64,000 nt of DNA from positions 1,736,001 to 1,800,000 of the forward strand of contig CM041196.1 of the NCBI GenBank assembly GCA_023078555.1. Reading direction: 5' to 3'. The notes beneath the pieces are model-generated. The model saw only the letters and a program-made list of their open reading frames with translations. It made no database searches and was not told where the DNA came from. Positions 1 through 11,817 of the stretch are shown here, piece by piece (positions within the stretch are counted from its first letter, which is position 1; every line of letters begins with the position of its first letter). The translations under genes were made by a program, and so were the position numbers. This DNA is from Ulva prolifera. Taxonomy: Eukaryota; Chlorophyta; Ulvophyceae; Ulvales; Ulvaceae.

Positions 1-795
1 CTGATGTGGCTGCAGGGTCTGGCGCGGCCTCTCGGCGGCGTTTCCTGGAGAACGCAATGCGCGATCTCTCGACGACGCTCTGTCGTGCAGTGGCGCGCCA
101 GGTGCGCGCCGCAGCTCCGCTGATGGCACGTCACGCGGGCAAGGCAGTTTTGGCGGGACTCACAGTCCCGTCTGATGACCTCTCGCCGCTTACAGGCCAT
201 CCGGCCTGAGCGGTGGGGTGCCCCTTGGGCGCCCCGTCCGCTTGACGCCACCGACCTGTGGCCTCTGACTCCAGCTGGGCCGGGTCCGATGGGTGTGCGG
301 GATGCCTTCGTTGGCATGTGCGGGGACTGCGGAACGGCTTGGGCGATGCAGTGTCCTGGGTGCGGTGCGGCGTGGGCCGGCGGGGCTGCGCGGCGGTGTG
401 CCGGGCTGGCGTGGTATGCTGTGGCTTGGTGGGGTGGGGGTGGGTCTTGGGGCCAGGGCGGCCCCCGGCAATCGGGCGGCCATGATGGGCGGCCTCAGGC
501 AGCAGTGTGTTGGGTTTGGCCCTGTCGTACGGCGGCGGGCGTTGTGGTGCTGGTGGTTGTGGTGTTGTGTGTCGGCCGTGGGGTTTGTGCGTGCGCGTGT
601 GTGGGTTTGGGTTTGTGGGTGTGTGGGTCTGTGCGTGTGTGTGCTGGTGTGTGGGTGTGTGCTTGGCGGTCTGCGGGTCTGTGTCGCTTGCTGCGCCGGT
701 GATGGGTGAGATGTTCGTGGGTGTCTTGGTGTTTGCTTCGTCTGCTTGCTCCTTTCGCGGTGCTGCCCGACTTGCTGCCTTTGTCCTTGTAACAC
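1..795 (+). mobile_element. 5'-truncated 3' end of a LINE-type retrotransposon (family 1)
   Basis: Bases 6-209 encode the last part of a retroelement protein, including LENAMRDLSTTLCRAVARQ and ending PLTGHPA before the stop. Almost the same tail is encoded on the minus strand at 24319-24594. A long TG-rich untranslated stretch follows and the copy ends in CCTTGTAAC near 793. The last 600 bp match 4352-5085 in inverted orientation. The tail resembles the C-terminal end of reverse-transcriptase polyproteins common in algal and protist genomes; that family link is from memory of the pattern. The window edge cuts the 5' side. Confidence 0.6.
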
Positions 796-2899
796 TGTGT
801 ACACATGTGGCCAGCCATATGGCGGGTTGACTCAACCCGCCAGTATGGCAGTCGGACTGCCATAGTAACAGTTGTTGCTGCGCAGCCCGAGAACAATCGG
901 CATGCCTGTGGTTGGTGCGCTTGCCAGATTTAATTTCCCACACACATGGATATCGGTGAGTGGTGCCGAAATTCACGCTGGTGTGGTGGCCGTAAGGAGA
1001 GGGAGTCTGCAACGCCACCGGGCGGTCCAGAGTCCCGTACCAGCGGGAGTTTGTGGAAACATAGCCCGGTAAGTGTTTGTTTCTCTGAAGGAATTTCAGC
1101 AGCATCTCAGCTGGTATGTGGGAATTGCGGCCTCAGCAGGCCTGGCTCCCACACGGGGCCTGCAGTGCTGCACCCAAGGCTGGACAAATTCAAGTTGTGC
1201 CTCTGGCAGGTGCCCCCTCGGGGTTTTCAATACTCTGTATGTTTGGTGGATGCTCCGCAGTGTACTTGTGAATGTTTGGGGCTTGTCTGCTGTGCAATCG
1301 GGCTGCTTGTCTGGTGGCTGGGCTGGTCGATTCACACAAGTGAAAGGCCCCAACCGTTGGGGCCTGTGACAGCAATTCGCTGACCGCAAGGAGCACCACT
1401 CGTGGAGGTGTGGACCGGCAGCCACAGCAGCAGCAGCTGCAGGCGGCCCCCAACACAGGGCATGTGCGCTCGTCAGCGGGCCCCACACAGTGCATGTGCA
1501 CCCGGCAGCGGCTCTCGGGTAGTCACACAGTGGCTTGCAATACGGCAACGTTCTCGTCTAGACTAGTACTGTGGGTGGTCTCGTGACTGCTGCTAGGTGT
1601 ATTAACCAGCTGGGCGCTTCATGATCAGGCGCGGCGCTCCCTGATATGAAACGGTTGAACAGCGGCACAAGCTGCGGAGGATGCTGGCTGCCCCTTTGGT
1701 ATACGTATGCGGTGCCGCTGCTTGTGTGCTTTTATGCCACGCGCTGTCCTAGTATAGCATAACATATAGCTACTTGCCTCTAGCCTCCTGGACTTGTCGC
1801 TGTGACTCGCACCGACTGGATCCCCCACAACATTATGTTCTGCGCCCGAGGTAAGCAAACACGACACGGAGACAGCCCGGCTATAGTTGTATACGACTCC
1901 CGACTGCATCAGGGTGCCCTCCTAAAGCCCCATGGTGGGCGCATCCCTCTCCCCGCGCAATGCATGGTCTGTGCATCACTTCGGGGTGTGCGTCGCCCGT
2001 CCCCTCAGGGCAATGCAGCGCTGTCTTAATTACCAATTGGCATGAGGTAGGGAGGCATGAGGTATATATATGATGCAGAAAAGTAGACGACAGGGGGGTC
2101 AAGCCAACTAGCAAGGTGGTTGTACGCTGTGATTGTGAATTTGAGCCAACGCTGTGCCATGCACAAGGCGAGCACAGGCACTAGTAGGGAAGGTTATGTC
2201 CAATTGCCCGGGCGCCAGCAATTGCTCATAGTACTAGCATAGTAACTCATAGTATAGTAACTCATCGTACTAGCTCATGATGGGCCGGCAACTGGCGTCC
2301 GAGCTGCTGCTCCGTCTGGGCCTGGGGCCTTTCAAAAGTTGAGTTGAAGGCCAATTGGGTACCCAATTCACGTGAACGCCAGAACCTGATCGCCGCAGCA
2401 ATCGTATCGATGACATATCCTCTGACCCTCCCATCACACGCTAGAACTTCCTGGCAGCTTCCGCCTCTAACCGAATCACACCGATCGATGGCCACTAGTG
2501 TCCTTGCTGCCATGACTCCAATCCACGAAGCACCTGTAGCCATATGCATGGACAGTGCATGGTGCATGGGTGCGAGGACCTGGTTCAACCATGTCAATTT
2601 GATATGCACGCGCACCCTGTCTGCTCGTGCATGCAACTCAACCTCCCTCGCGGCCCGCACGGGCATGTCGCTTTCCGTGCGTCTGCCCCCAGCAATCCGG
2701 ATTGGCCAGCCCCATCCTTTGCCCACTCGGCGAAGACCCGCCCGGAAAGCAGCGTCGCCAAAGCAACCCGCCGACTCCTTGCAGCACTAGGCACAACCAT
2801 ACGTGCCCTCAGCACATGCGTTGCCTGGCCAGCCGGCAACGCTGCACGCTTCATCCCAGCCCACCGCAAGCTAGCTGGAGCTCCAGCGATACTCGCCGC
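796..2899. other. Intergenic stretch without recognised genes
   Basis: No reading frame here shows a recognisable domain or convincing composition. The sequence is mixed, with small AT-rich patches (for example around 1735-1775 and 2225-2275, where atagtactag-like words recur). The right part may be the eroded 5' portion of the reverse-transcriptase remnant that follows. Confidence 0.4.
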
Positions 2900-4342
2900 A
2901 GCCCCAAGCAGGCTGCCTCATGCTCGCCGCCCTCCACGCAGACACGGCAAGCCTTAAGCAGATGCAGCTTGTCCCTGTCCCACTCGATCCCAACAGCAAA
3001 GCCTTCTTGCTGAAGTGCCCGGCACAATATGCGGATCTCATACGGCGCCTCTCCCTCGCAGTCCCACAGCACTACCGCCATTACCCCTGCACCAAAAAAA
3101 AAAAAAAAAACACCCAACTCCACACTCACTGCGCTGAAGACTGCCTTCACAGCACCTGGCCTGCAGCATGTCGCTCCATCCAAAACAGGGAGCCCTCCAC
3201 ATCCCCTAGGCTCTGCCGAGAACAAAGCCCCCCATTCCAAGTCATGGCCGCTTGTCCCATGCCACAGATCCCCAGTCTGCAAGACCCTGCAGTCAATAGG
3301 CCTGGTGTGGATGCACATCGTCTGCGTCATCGGCAGCCTCCCACTTCAACGGCACCAGCACGCAGGAGCTGAAGAGCAAGCTCGCCGCAGCGACGCAGCA
3401 GTTCCAGCACACACCCGGACACAGACGCGCCTTTGCTTTCGACGTGAAGAACATGTTCACAGAATTGCCGCAATGATGCAATTGCCGCCGTAGCCGACCA
3501 GGGCCTCGCCATCTTCACCACCGCCTGCGACACCAACACATGGGACGTCCACCTGCGTCGACGCGCTGTGGGTTCAACCACAGGCCGCTAGCGGAGCGCT
3601 CCGCCACCCCCCTTAATGCACTCGCGTCACCCTCCCCCTCCTACTCCCTGCCCTCCTCTTCGAACTGCGCCACACACTCATCACAGTCGGCGGCCGGGTA
3701 CTGCAGCAACCCGGTACGCGCGGCGCCGCCATGGGTGGGTACATATTTCCGGCGATGGCCATGCTTGTGTGCATTGCCGCTGAACGATGCATGCATGCTC
3801 GCCTTGGGCCGCAGGTGACCCAACACATTGCAGGTTTCAGATACGTCGATGATGGGGTAGTCGTCGTTTGTTTCGAGGAGCCTGCTTTGTACACCGCCGA
3901 GAAAACCGCCGTCGACGCCGCGTATCCCGCTGGCATGATCTGCGAGGAGACCACTGAAGGCTGCATCATCGCCATTCTGGAGCACCGGATCATCCTCGAC
4001 ACCACCGAAATCCACCTGCTCTTCTGCTCGATGAGTTTCACCGCCCACCTACAGCACCTCCCGCCTCCGCGCGTCACCTTCTTTCCCTCCGTGGTCCGCA
4101 CCAGCCGTGTCTATTTCCGTGCATGGGTGATGGGCATGTGTGCGCGGGTGATTGACAACACCTCCGCCACCCTGGGCGGTCTTCTCCACGCTGACGGCTT
4201 CCTCACATCTGGCTCGACGCGTCGCATCTCGGCTTTTCGGTTGCGCACGCGCAGAGCAATACTGGCCTTCCACCCTGGCATCCTGGAGGATGACTTCTAC
4301 GCGGGCAGGGATCTGTTTCTGTGCCTCTTGGTGGATGTGTGA
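2900..4342 (+). pseudogene. Broken Penelope-like (PLE) reverse transcriptase
   Basis: Pieces of a reverse transcriptase lie in different frames. Around 3440-3475 the plus strand reads FDVKNMFTELP, a typical PLE/RT fingers-palm motif, and the frame is lost directly after it. At 3731-4342 an open frame begins MGGYIFPAMAMLVCIAAER, comparable with the PLE 'G.aMG...SP.lA' motif. It continues to GFRYVDDGVVVV, which is the catalytic YVDD box of RT domain 5. An internal stop or frameshift after TELPQ and a run of 17 A at about 3093 make an intact protein impossible. No GIY-YIG endonuclease part was seen. It could be another RT class, but the motif set fits PLE best. The element probably ends near 4345, where the inverted LINE copy begins. 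Confidence 0.55.
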
Positions 4343-4501
4343 TGTAGTGGTTGTGTTACAAGGGCAAAGGCAGCAAGGCGGGCAGCACCGCGAAAGTAGC
4401 AAGCAGACGAAGCAAACACTAAGACACCCACGCACATCTCACCCATCACCGGCGCAGCAAGCGACACAGATCCGCAGACCGCCAAGCACACACCCACACA
4501 C

Positions 4502-4644
<143 letters not shown>

Positions 4645-4653
4645 GACCCCACG

Positions 4654-4731
4654 ACAGACCCCCCAGCTTGTTCGTGCTCTCCCTTTTGGTCCTGGCGGTG
4701 CTACCGGCCCCTCCGGCTTTTTCCTTTGTAA
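4654..4731 (+). mobile_element. 78-bp 5'-truncated retroelement insertion with 21-bp target duplication
   Basis: The segment ends in CTTTTTCCTTTGTAA. It is flanked by identical 21-bp copies of host sequence at 4633-4653 and 4732-4752 (beginning CACACACGCACAG, ending ACCCCACG). The host is the inverted LINE copy. A short end-fragment finishing in TGTAA with a long target duplication is what target-primed reverse transcription leaves. Confidence 0.75.
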
Positions 4732-5878
4732 CACACACGCACAGACCCCACGGCCCACACACAACAACACAACCGCCAACACCACAACGCCTGCCGCCGT
4801 ACGACAGGGCCGCGCCCAACACACTGCTGCCTGAGGCTGCCCATCATGGCCGCCTGACCGCCGGGGGCCGCCCTAGCCTCAAACCCCACCCCCACCCCCG
4901 GAGCCACAGCACACCACGCCAGCCTGGCACACCGCCACGCAGCCTCGCCGGCCCACGCCGCACCACACCCAGGACAATGCATCGCCAAAGCCGTCTCTGC
5001 AATCCCTGCACATGCCAACGAAGGCGCCCCGCACGCCCATCGGACCCGGCCCAGCTGGAGGCAGAGGCCATCGGTTGGTGACGTCACGCAGGCGGGGCTC
5101 CCGAGGGGCATCCCACCGATGCCTTTCTTTTCCTGCGCTTTCTGGGCAGTTGGCCTATTTTGTCGTGCGGCTGCTTCCGCACGAGCTGAAGGTGTTGCGG
5201 AGGTGCATTTGTGTGCCCGCATTTGTGGGCGGCGTGATGTGCCTTGTTTGGTTATCTTGTCTAGTGTCGGATTTCTGGGTTCTGGACGTTTCTTCCAGTC
5301 TCAGTCAGTCTCGCTCTAGAAGACTGAATATTCGGGAACTTGCGAGCTGGTTCGGTGTTGGTTGCTTGGCTTACGTACGTGCACGTAGGCATCTGATGAG
5401 GCCCTTTGGCAAGGCCGAAACATGTTATACCGGTCCGTGATGTGCATGCAATACAGCATCAACCAGTGAACTTTCTACATCAGTACATGGATGCGACGAT
5501 CTCTGCTGCGGCTGACGCAGTTGTGCACAGGTGAGCCCCGATCTGCGGCCGCCAGCACGCCATCAGGGGCGCCGCCCGTGGCGTCAGCACTGCGACATTC
5601 ATCTGAAGCCGGGAATTCGCGGCGGGCGCAAGGCGTGCGTGCGCGTACAGCGTGGGGATCTGGCAGGTCCGCCGTCGCTAGCTGCTCCGCACCTGTGGTT
5701 AGCGCGCAGCGTATGTAGCGACATTACAAAAGTGTGAGCTGAAGCAGATAAACACCGAAGCCAAAGAGTGAACGGAAGAAGACAAAGCGCATGTAGCGGT
5801 ACCGTGCATGCATCGTTTAGCCGAAGTGGTCGATTGCGCATCTATCGGTGAACTACATCGCAGCATCGCATGTGAGCG

Positions 5879-5927
5879 TTACGAAAGAGTGAGCGGAAGA
5901 AGACGAACACCAACACCGAATCGCATG
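5879..5927 (-). repeat. Short TTTTGTAA-family copy (diverged)
   Basis: Plus strand reads ttacgaaagagtgagcgg then agaagacgaacacc, the reverse complement of the family end (CCGTTCACTCTTTTGTAA preceded by a GTGTTTGTCTTCT stretch), with several differences. Confidence 0.5.
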
Positions 5928-6339
5928 TGAGGCGCATCGCATGTGAGGCGCTGGCTAGCTTGAGATAGCCGGGTGACGTAGCTGTAGCATCCCGTGCCGG
6001 CTTTCGTATCACGCTCTTGATTACCGCGAAAGTATGAGAGCCTCGTGACGTGCTTGCGCATGGTGGGCGATGCTTGCGGTGTTTGAGGGACGACGAGAGG
6101 AGAGGCGTATCCGCAGCGGGGCAGGCGCCGCGGGCTACGCGGCTTGCCAATCGAATGCACAGACGACAGGCAGAGTTTCGAAACGCTTTTCTGTGCCATG
6201 ACCGTTCACTTATCTATCATTACAACAGAGTTTCAAGGCCAGCTCTGCCAGGGCACCGCAGGAGGCAATGCGGGAGATCTCTGGAGCGTTCGCATATCTC
6301 GAGATACCGATATCGTACATGCATCAATCTTCTGTGATC

Positions 6340-6405
6340 ACAAAAGAGTGAACGGGAGAAAACAAACACTGAAACCGAATCTCAGCCGAATCAACTGCAA
6401 CATAC
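6340..6405 (-). repeat. Short TTTTGTAA-family copy
   Basis: Plus strand acaaaagagtgaacgggag, then aaaacaaacactgaaaccg, then aatctcagccgaa. This is the standard form of the family in inverted orientation, ending at the terminal TTTTGTAA (here TTTTGT). Confidence 0.65.
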
Positions 6406-7202
6406 ACTCACAAACACACGAACACTACAACCGCACTCACAACTCAATCCGGCAGGATCGCGTCCTCCAGGCCCGCATCATATCGCAACCCTTGCTCCCG
6501 AGAGATGACAAGCCCAGACTTCCGATACATATCCGCATTGCCGCGCTGCAATGACACCGACAACACCCGCAGCGCCCACTGGACAAACGCGCCTTTGGAG
6601 ATTACATGCATCAATCTTCTGTATGCACGACATGCATCATGATTTCGACATATACACAGTTTCACCGGTTGAAATCGTACCCGCACACGCGGCCACCTCT
6701 GGCATCCCCGCGGAGTGCACCTCCGAGATATCTCGAGGTATGGGGGTGCACGCGCAGCAGCTGGGCCGGGGACGTGCGGGTACCGGAGCCACCCGCGAAG
6801 TCGACGGATCCGTGGACCAGAGACATAAAACCGCGCAGACGCTCTACACGGCACACTGCCTGCAGACCTCGAGCCAGCGCCGGAAGTCTCAGATCATCGA
6901 TACCTAGCCTCATCGACGACGTCTACACCTTTCGCAAGCCGGGCTCCCGATCGGCAGCTCTGGTGCCGTTGTACTCTTAAGCCCCTCCACACACAAGCTC
7001 AAGAATTCTCGCTCGAAGCGCTCTTAAGCGCCCGCGGCTCACCCGAGAGAAGCATACCGGGTGCGCTCCTCGATCGGGATTCTGTCGACAGAAGCAGTGA
7101 CTATCTCGAGATACGAGCGCGATATCCTGCCGGACTGGGGGCGGTTGCATGGCCACTACATGTATCTCGACATGGTGTGATCGTGTATGATTGTGTATAT
7201 GT

Positions 7203-7270
7203 ATGTGTTGCTGTTGCTTCGGATGGGATTCCGGTTTGCGTTTTGTCTTCTCCCGTTCACTCTCTTGTAA
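7203..7270 (+). repeat. Short TTTTGTAA-family copy
   Basis: Sense orientation: TGTTGCTGTTGCTTCGGATG, then GTTTGCGTTTTGTCTTCTCC, then CGTTCACTCTCTTGTAA. The upstream part matches the copy at 17823-17889. Confidence 0.65.
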
Positions 7271-7696
7271 CACAGTAGTATACTTCAATACGTATTGAAT
7301 GGGTACCGGAAAGATGCGTGTGCTGTGTCTTTTACGACCGCTCACTCTTCTGCCGCATGTGTGACCTGTCGTATCTTCAGCTTGTTGTGCCGTACGCGTT
7401 TCGCAGCGGCGTGAATCCGTGCCCGCCGGCCACGCCGCGAGTCAGATGTGTTGCATGCATGTGCATATGCGCGTCTAAAGAGATGTGAATTTATGCCCGC
7501 GTAGAAGTGAAAACCACGTTGACTGGCATTTTCGTCACGACGGCGGCCGCCCGGAAATCTCAGGGCAGTCCATGACGTACGCGTCCGGCAGAAGCGCCGA
7601 GCCTCGGATTGTCAGCGTCACGCGTCACTTCGAAGTCGATCGTCGACGCCGACTCGCTATCCCTTGTGCGTGTACCGGGATCACCAGCCACGTGTA

Positions 7697-7760
7697 TTAC
7701 ACAAGAGTGAATGGGAGAAAACAAACACAGAAACCGAATCTCATCCAAAGCAACATACAC
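7697..7760 (-). repeat. Short TTTTGTAA-family copy
   Basis: Plus strand ttacacaagagtgaatggga followed by aaacaaacacagaaaccg and aatctcatccaaagcaaca, the inverted standard form. Confidence 0.65.
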
Positions 7761-7872
7761 TAGCCACGTGGCGTTCGTGCAATGCTCCCGCGATGCTGTG
7801 CTTGCTCGTGGCCTCCATCGAGGCTGCGACGCCGCAGGCGCATCATGGTGTGCACTGTCTAGGCTTTGGATG

Positions 7873-7926
7873 CATCTGCGCAGTCACGGTGTATCCACGC
7901 GTGGACACACCGTGACTGCGCAGATG
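7873..7926. repeat. 54-bp near-perfect palindrome
   Basis: Two 27-base arms (CATCTGCGCAGTCACGGTGT then ATCCACG, and its reverse complement) meet without a loop at ACGCGT around 7900. There is a single mismatch. Such a sequence can extrude as a cruciform or fold as a hairpin RNA. No transposon-like target duplication is evident. Confidence 0.85.
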
Positions 7927-8220
7927 GCCGTCCGCGGACGTCGATGCCAACACGTGGTAGCTGGCCGTCGTAGGCGTTGTACATCACCTGGACATGCTTG
8001 CCGTACTCTTTTCGGACGTCGAAAATTCCGGGTGATCAGGATCCCGCGGGACCACGTGTTGGTGTGAGGATGGGCGACAACGTCGGCCATGCACGGTGCA
8101 TCATGGTGATGCTGGCATGCTGCCCTGTGCACGGCCGTGGCGCCACGCGTACCGCCGGCGGCGTCGCAGCACCGCCGTCGCGCTTGCGGTGTCCGCTGGT
8201 CCATCGATAGCGCCGCTATG

Positions 8221-8249
8221 GTTGTCTACTCCCGTTCACTCGTCTGTAA
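8221..8249 (+). repeat. Very short TTTTGTAA-family copy
   Basis: Reads GTCTACTCCCGTTCACTCGT then CTGTAA. Only the last 29 bases of the family remain. Confidence 0.5.
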
Positions 8250-10052
8250 CAAATGTCGATGTCGCCGCTGCAGCGGTCTTCCATAACCGCGGTCAACCGG
8301 CCCTGACGCCTCGACCAGTCTCATGGCATGCCCACGTGCTTTACTTTTTACGTCGTCAGCGGCACGCCATTCACAATGCATGGAGCCTGCGCAGCCAGGC
8401 TGGCGCAACCACCACCTAGCGCGCTACGTGCCCCCATTAGTGCTCATGGATATCAAAGAATGAGGGTACCAACATCAGTGAAGCTTTTTCACGACATAGC
8501 TGGGCCAACGATGCTGCGTGAATGCACAGATTGCATCATATGCCGCTCTATTGTCACGGCCGCGAGGCAGCGCGCCTGAGGCAGCACACATGTGGGACTG
8601 TGAGGATCCATATAGACTGCACCTTTATGTTGACGTGCATCAGCTGGGTCAGCAGCGGCTCTATAGGCTTTGCGATGGAATTACCGCACTGCTGACCTGC
8701 CGCGCGGCTGCCTATCGCAACCCCGGCTGTGCGTCAAGCCCTACTCTATCACTCAAACATACACATTTAGACTTGATTAGCATGTTGAGCGTGCAAGCTG
8801 TCTGGGTGAGTGCACTTCGTTGCGAGTGCAGTCCATTCCGTCATGATCATGTCCCCATGCCAGGGCGCATACAGCCATGCAATAGACTGGGAATCCTTTG
8901 AATCGAACCACATTGATGTGTTGTTTCGCTGTGCCTTATCTCCGAGATAGCGACCCCTGGGCTGGTTGTGAGGCTGTCAAGGAGCGACCAGATCTCTGAG
9001 TCCCCTTCCACTGAGGGCGATCCATATGCTCTGCATGGCATGAAGACCTGACGCGTGCACAGACGTCTGTGCTGGCTGAAGCCTGTTGTGAGATACGTCT
9101 GCAGCTGTCATCGAATGCTGTCATCGACGCATGTGTGGGGGCTGCCACATGGTTTCTCACCAGCATCTACATGTGGTAGCTGCAGGCTGCTACATTGTGC
9201 CACAGTGATCATCCTTATGATACAAGCAGCTGCTTCAGATCTAGATGCAGTTTTATCTGCAGATGCCTACAATCTGCAGTGTTATCTAGGCTGTCGCTGG
9301 CATGTATCACAACCTGGTACAAGCCAGGTAGCATAAGACTATTGGTTCTGCGTACGTTAGCATGCGTGACATGTGGGGCTTTTGTTGGAGTTGTTCATTG
9401 CGTATGGTGCCTGTGTGCCTATCCATGTACAAGATACTGTCATCATGCACAAGATACTGTCATCACTCATGTGCTGTTTCTGTCCGGCCCCACTCTTCAG
9501 TAATACACAAAGGGACCTGCCCGGAGTTGCAGGCATATGTCAAGGATCCTCCTGGTCCATTCGGATGGACCAACAATTCAGGCCTGAATGGTTGGTGTAT
9601 CCTCGACAAATGCCTGCAACTTAGGAGCCACTGACAACATCATGTAGGTGGTGATGCCATGCTAATAGCTACAAGGACAATGCCACAGCTTTAGGCAGCA
9701 TCGCGGGACACACGCAGGGATACCACACACGCAATGCCGCCTTGCATTTGTGGTGGCTGGCATGCTCGAGACACGCGTAGTATTCAACACAGATCAACAC
9801 ATATTGTTGATGTATCACTTGACTGTGCATTCAACGCTTCACTGCACTCACGGACAGCTGGCCATGCTACTCGACACACGTCCGCATTTGAACGGCTGCC
9901 GCGTATGCTTGTCACCCGGCACAGCTCAAGACCGTGTGCCACGCGAACGATGCGACCAGTTGTGTCCACGTGGTAACCCCCGCCACTTGCATGCAGGTGC
10001 CCCGACACACCTGGACTCTGCCAACCCGCACTGCAGCTGCACAGCCATCACG

Positions 10053-11474
10053 ATGCGCAACAGCCTTGTCCTCGGCGCAGCGGTAGCCCTCGTGCTCGCC
10101 TGCACGGCCCAGCCCGCCCGTGCCGATGCCGATGACCTCGACGCCACCTGCTCCGCCATCGCCACCTCCTTCCTCGAAGACTCCGCAGAGTCAAACCCTC
10201 TGCAATTCACAGCCGATGGATGCGACGGCGCAGATGGCCTTCTCATCTGCGACCTCCGCGGCTCCGGGGGTCCATGCAGCGCGAATCCAGCGTGCCCCGA
10301 CAATCAGATCGAAGTTATTGGCTGCGATGGCGAGGACGACTCCGAAGCGGCCTGCTGCTTGGAGGAATTCACACAGCCAACGTGCGAGGGCTGCGAGGAG
10401 GTGCTCACCGCGTGTGTGTCGCTGTGTGCTGGCCCCGCCCCTCCGCCCCGCAGCATCGAGGAGCGCATCGACAGCATCTGCGCCGACGCTCTTGACCTCT
10501 CGCTCCCCCGCCTCGCCGAAGAAGCCCCGGAGGACTTCGCGGTCGGCTGCGACGGCGCCGCTCCCGGCCAGACGTGTGACCTTGATGGCTTCGGGGGCCC
10601 ATGCGCTGCCGTGCCGGAGTGTGCCGACGTCGACATCAATGACGGGGACTGCTCGGCCGATGCCGCGGAGTCCGGGTGCTGTGTCGTGTCGCTCGCGCGA
10701 CCCTGCGACGACTGCGCCCCGGAGCCGGCCCGATGCACTCAGTCGTGTGGGTCTGAAATGGGGTCCATGAACGCTGCGGATCTCACGGCGTCCTCTTCAG
10801 AGGCGTCACGCGTGTCTCAGGCAGCCGGCGAGGGCGTCTGCCTTGTCCGCGGTCCAAACTTGCTGGAGGTGCTAGCTGCGTCGAACCCCGACAACTTTGT
10901 TGTTGGCTGCGACGACGCCGACCAGTTCGTCGTGTGTGATCTGCAGACGTCCGTCGGCGCATGCGAATTAAATCCTGTCTGCCCCCCCGACCAGATCGAG
11001 CCAGGCTCCTGCAGTGGCGAGTCGAGCGCTCCACTGTGCTGCGACGTGTTCTTTGAGAAGGCGTGTGAGGAGTGCGAGCCGATCCCCACAATATGCCGCA
11101 ACTCCTGCCTGGCTGACGACGCCGCGCCGCCGCTGTCGGATAATGAGAGCCTGGAACGGTTCTGCGTCGATGAAGCGGACATCGTCACCTCTCAGATCCG
11201 CACGGACGACCCCGATGCGCTGCCAGCAAACTGCACTGTAGCGGAGCCGGGGGAAGTATGTGATGCTCTCGGCATGGCGGGCCCGTGCGCGACCGTGTCT
11301 GAGTGTGACGAGCTGGAAATCTCGCTCGGAAGCACATGCACGCCTGCCAATGAGGACACCAGCTGCTGCCTGTTGCTCGTTGCGCCACCGTGCGCAGGCT
11401 GCACTGCCGAGCCTGCCGCGTGCTTGCAGAGATGCGATCCTGCTCCAAGCGCAGCAGCGCCAGCTCCTGCATAA
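10053..11474 (+). CDS. Secreted cysteine-rich protein, four 12-cysteine modules (copy 1)
   Basis: A 473-residue single-exon frame. The chosen ATG gives a classic signal peptide (MRNSLVLGAAVALVLACTA, cleavage likely after PARA). An upstream in-frame ATG at 9750 would bury it. The mature part has four repeats of about 105 residues. Each has 12 cysteines in the same order: single Cys, GCD, xCDL, GPC, xC, xC, CC, CxxC, CxxxC. The recurring core is a GCDGA..G..CDL..GPC pattern. A candidate splice acceptor (catgcag before GTGCCCC) about 60 bp upstream is shared with copies 2 and 3, so a 5' intron is plausible. The protein is acidic and without membrane anchor. I do not recognise the module. A role in the cell wall or extracellular matrix is only a guess. 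Confidence 0.85.
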   Translation: MRNSLVLGAAVALVLACTAQPARADADDLDATCSAIATSFLEDSAESNPLQFTADGCDGADGLLICDLRGSGGPCSANPACPDNQIEVIGCDGEDDSEAACCLEEFTQPTCEGCEEVLTACVSLCAGPAPPPRSIEERIDSICADALDLSLPRLAEEAPEDFAVGCDGAAPGQTCDLDGFGGPCAAVPECADVDINDGDCSADAAESGCCVVSLARPCDDCAPEPARCTQSCGSEMGSMNAADLTASSSEASRVSQAAGEGVCLVRGPNLLEVLAASNPDNFVVGCDDADQFVVCDLQTSVGACELNPVCPPDQIEPGSCSGESSAPLCCDVFFEKACEECEPIPTICRNSCLADDAAPPLSDNESLERFCVDEADIVTSQIRTDDPDALPANCTVAEPGEVCDALGMAGPCATVSECDELEISLGSTCTPANEDTSCCLLLVAPPCAGCTAEPAACLQRCDPAPSAAAPAPA

Positions 11475-11598
11475 TTGTTTGCTTTCTAGGCCTCCCAGGC
11501 CACTGTGATGACCTGCAGTTGCGTACCTGATGTGTATGTACCTCATGGCTGGTTCGGTGGCATATGGGCTGACGCGCCGAATATCACCAGCACTTGAG

Positions 11599-11619
11599 TG
11601 TAATTGTAAATAGTTGTAA
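11599..11619 (+). terminator. Likely poly(A) signals TGTAA (three in a row)
   Basis: TGTAA occurs at 11599-11603, 11605-11609 and 11615-11619, about 125-145 bp past the stop codon of copy 1. TGTAA is the common chlorophyte poly(A) signal. This supports both the gene end and the green-algal reading. Confidence 0.5.
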
Positions 11620-11781
11620 GCAGGTCATCAGGCACTGTACAAGTAGCAGCCCGGACAAATCTAATGTAACGTTACATGAAAACCCCACGATGCGGAGCTT
11701 GTGACAGAGGAGTGCTGTTGATGGGCCAAAATCTGCCACAGCTACTCATAGTGGTTTTAGGCGCGGCATGCCTCGGTGGTG

Positions 11782-11817
11782 TATGTGCGACGTCGTGGTT
11801 ATGTGCGACGTCGTGGT
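11782..11817. repeat. Two tandem copies of an 18-bp unit
   Basis: TATGTGCGACGTCGTGGT is repeated perfectly, next to an alternating gcatgcgcatgc tract. Confidence 0.9.

Larger units (their letters stand above)
5086..9750. other. Intergenic region with scattered short retroelement ends
   Basis: No convincing protein-coding gene. The region holds several 30 to 85-bp copies of the TTTTGTAA-ending repeat (listed separately), a 54-bp palindrome at 7873-7926, and a near-perfect tandem of an 18-bp word ending AGATACTGTCATCA around 9425-9465. The phrase acatgcatcaatcttctgt occurs twice (6317 and 6604). Cuts such as ctcgagata recur, suggesting further unrecognised repeats. Confidence 0.4.

Noticed and set aside
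130..1105. 324-residue minus-strand frame
   Set aside because: It is antisense to the TG-rich LINE 3' region and reads as His/Thr/Pro repeats.
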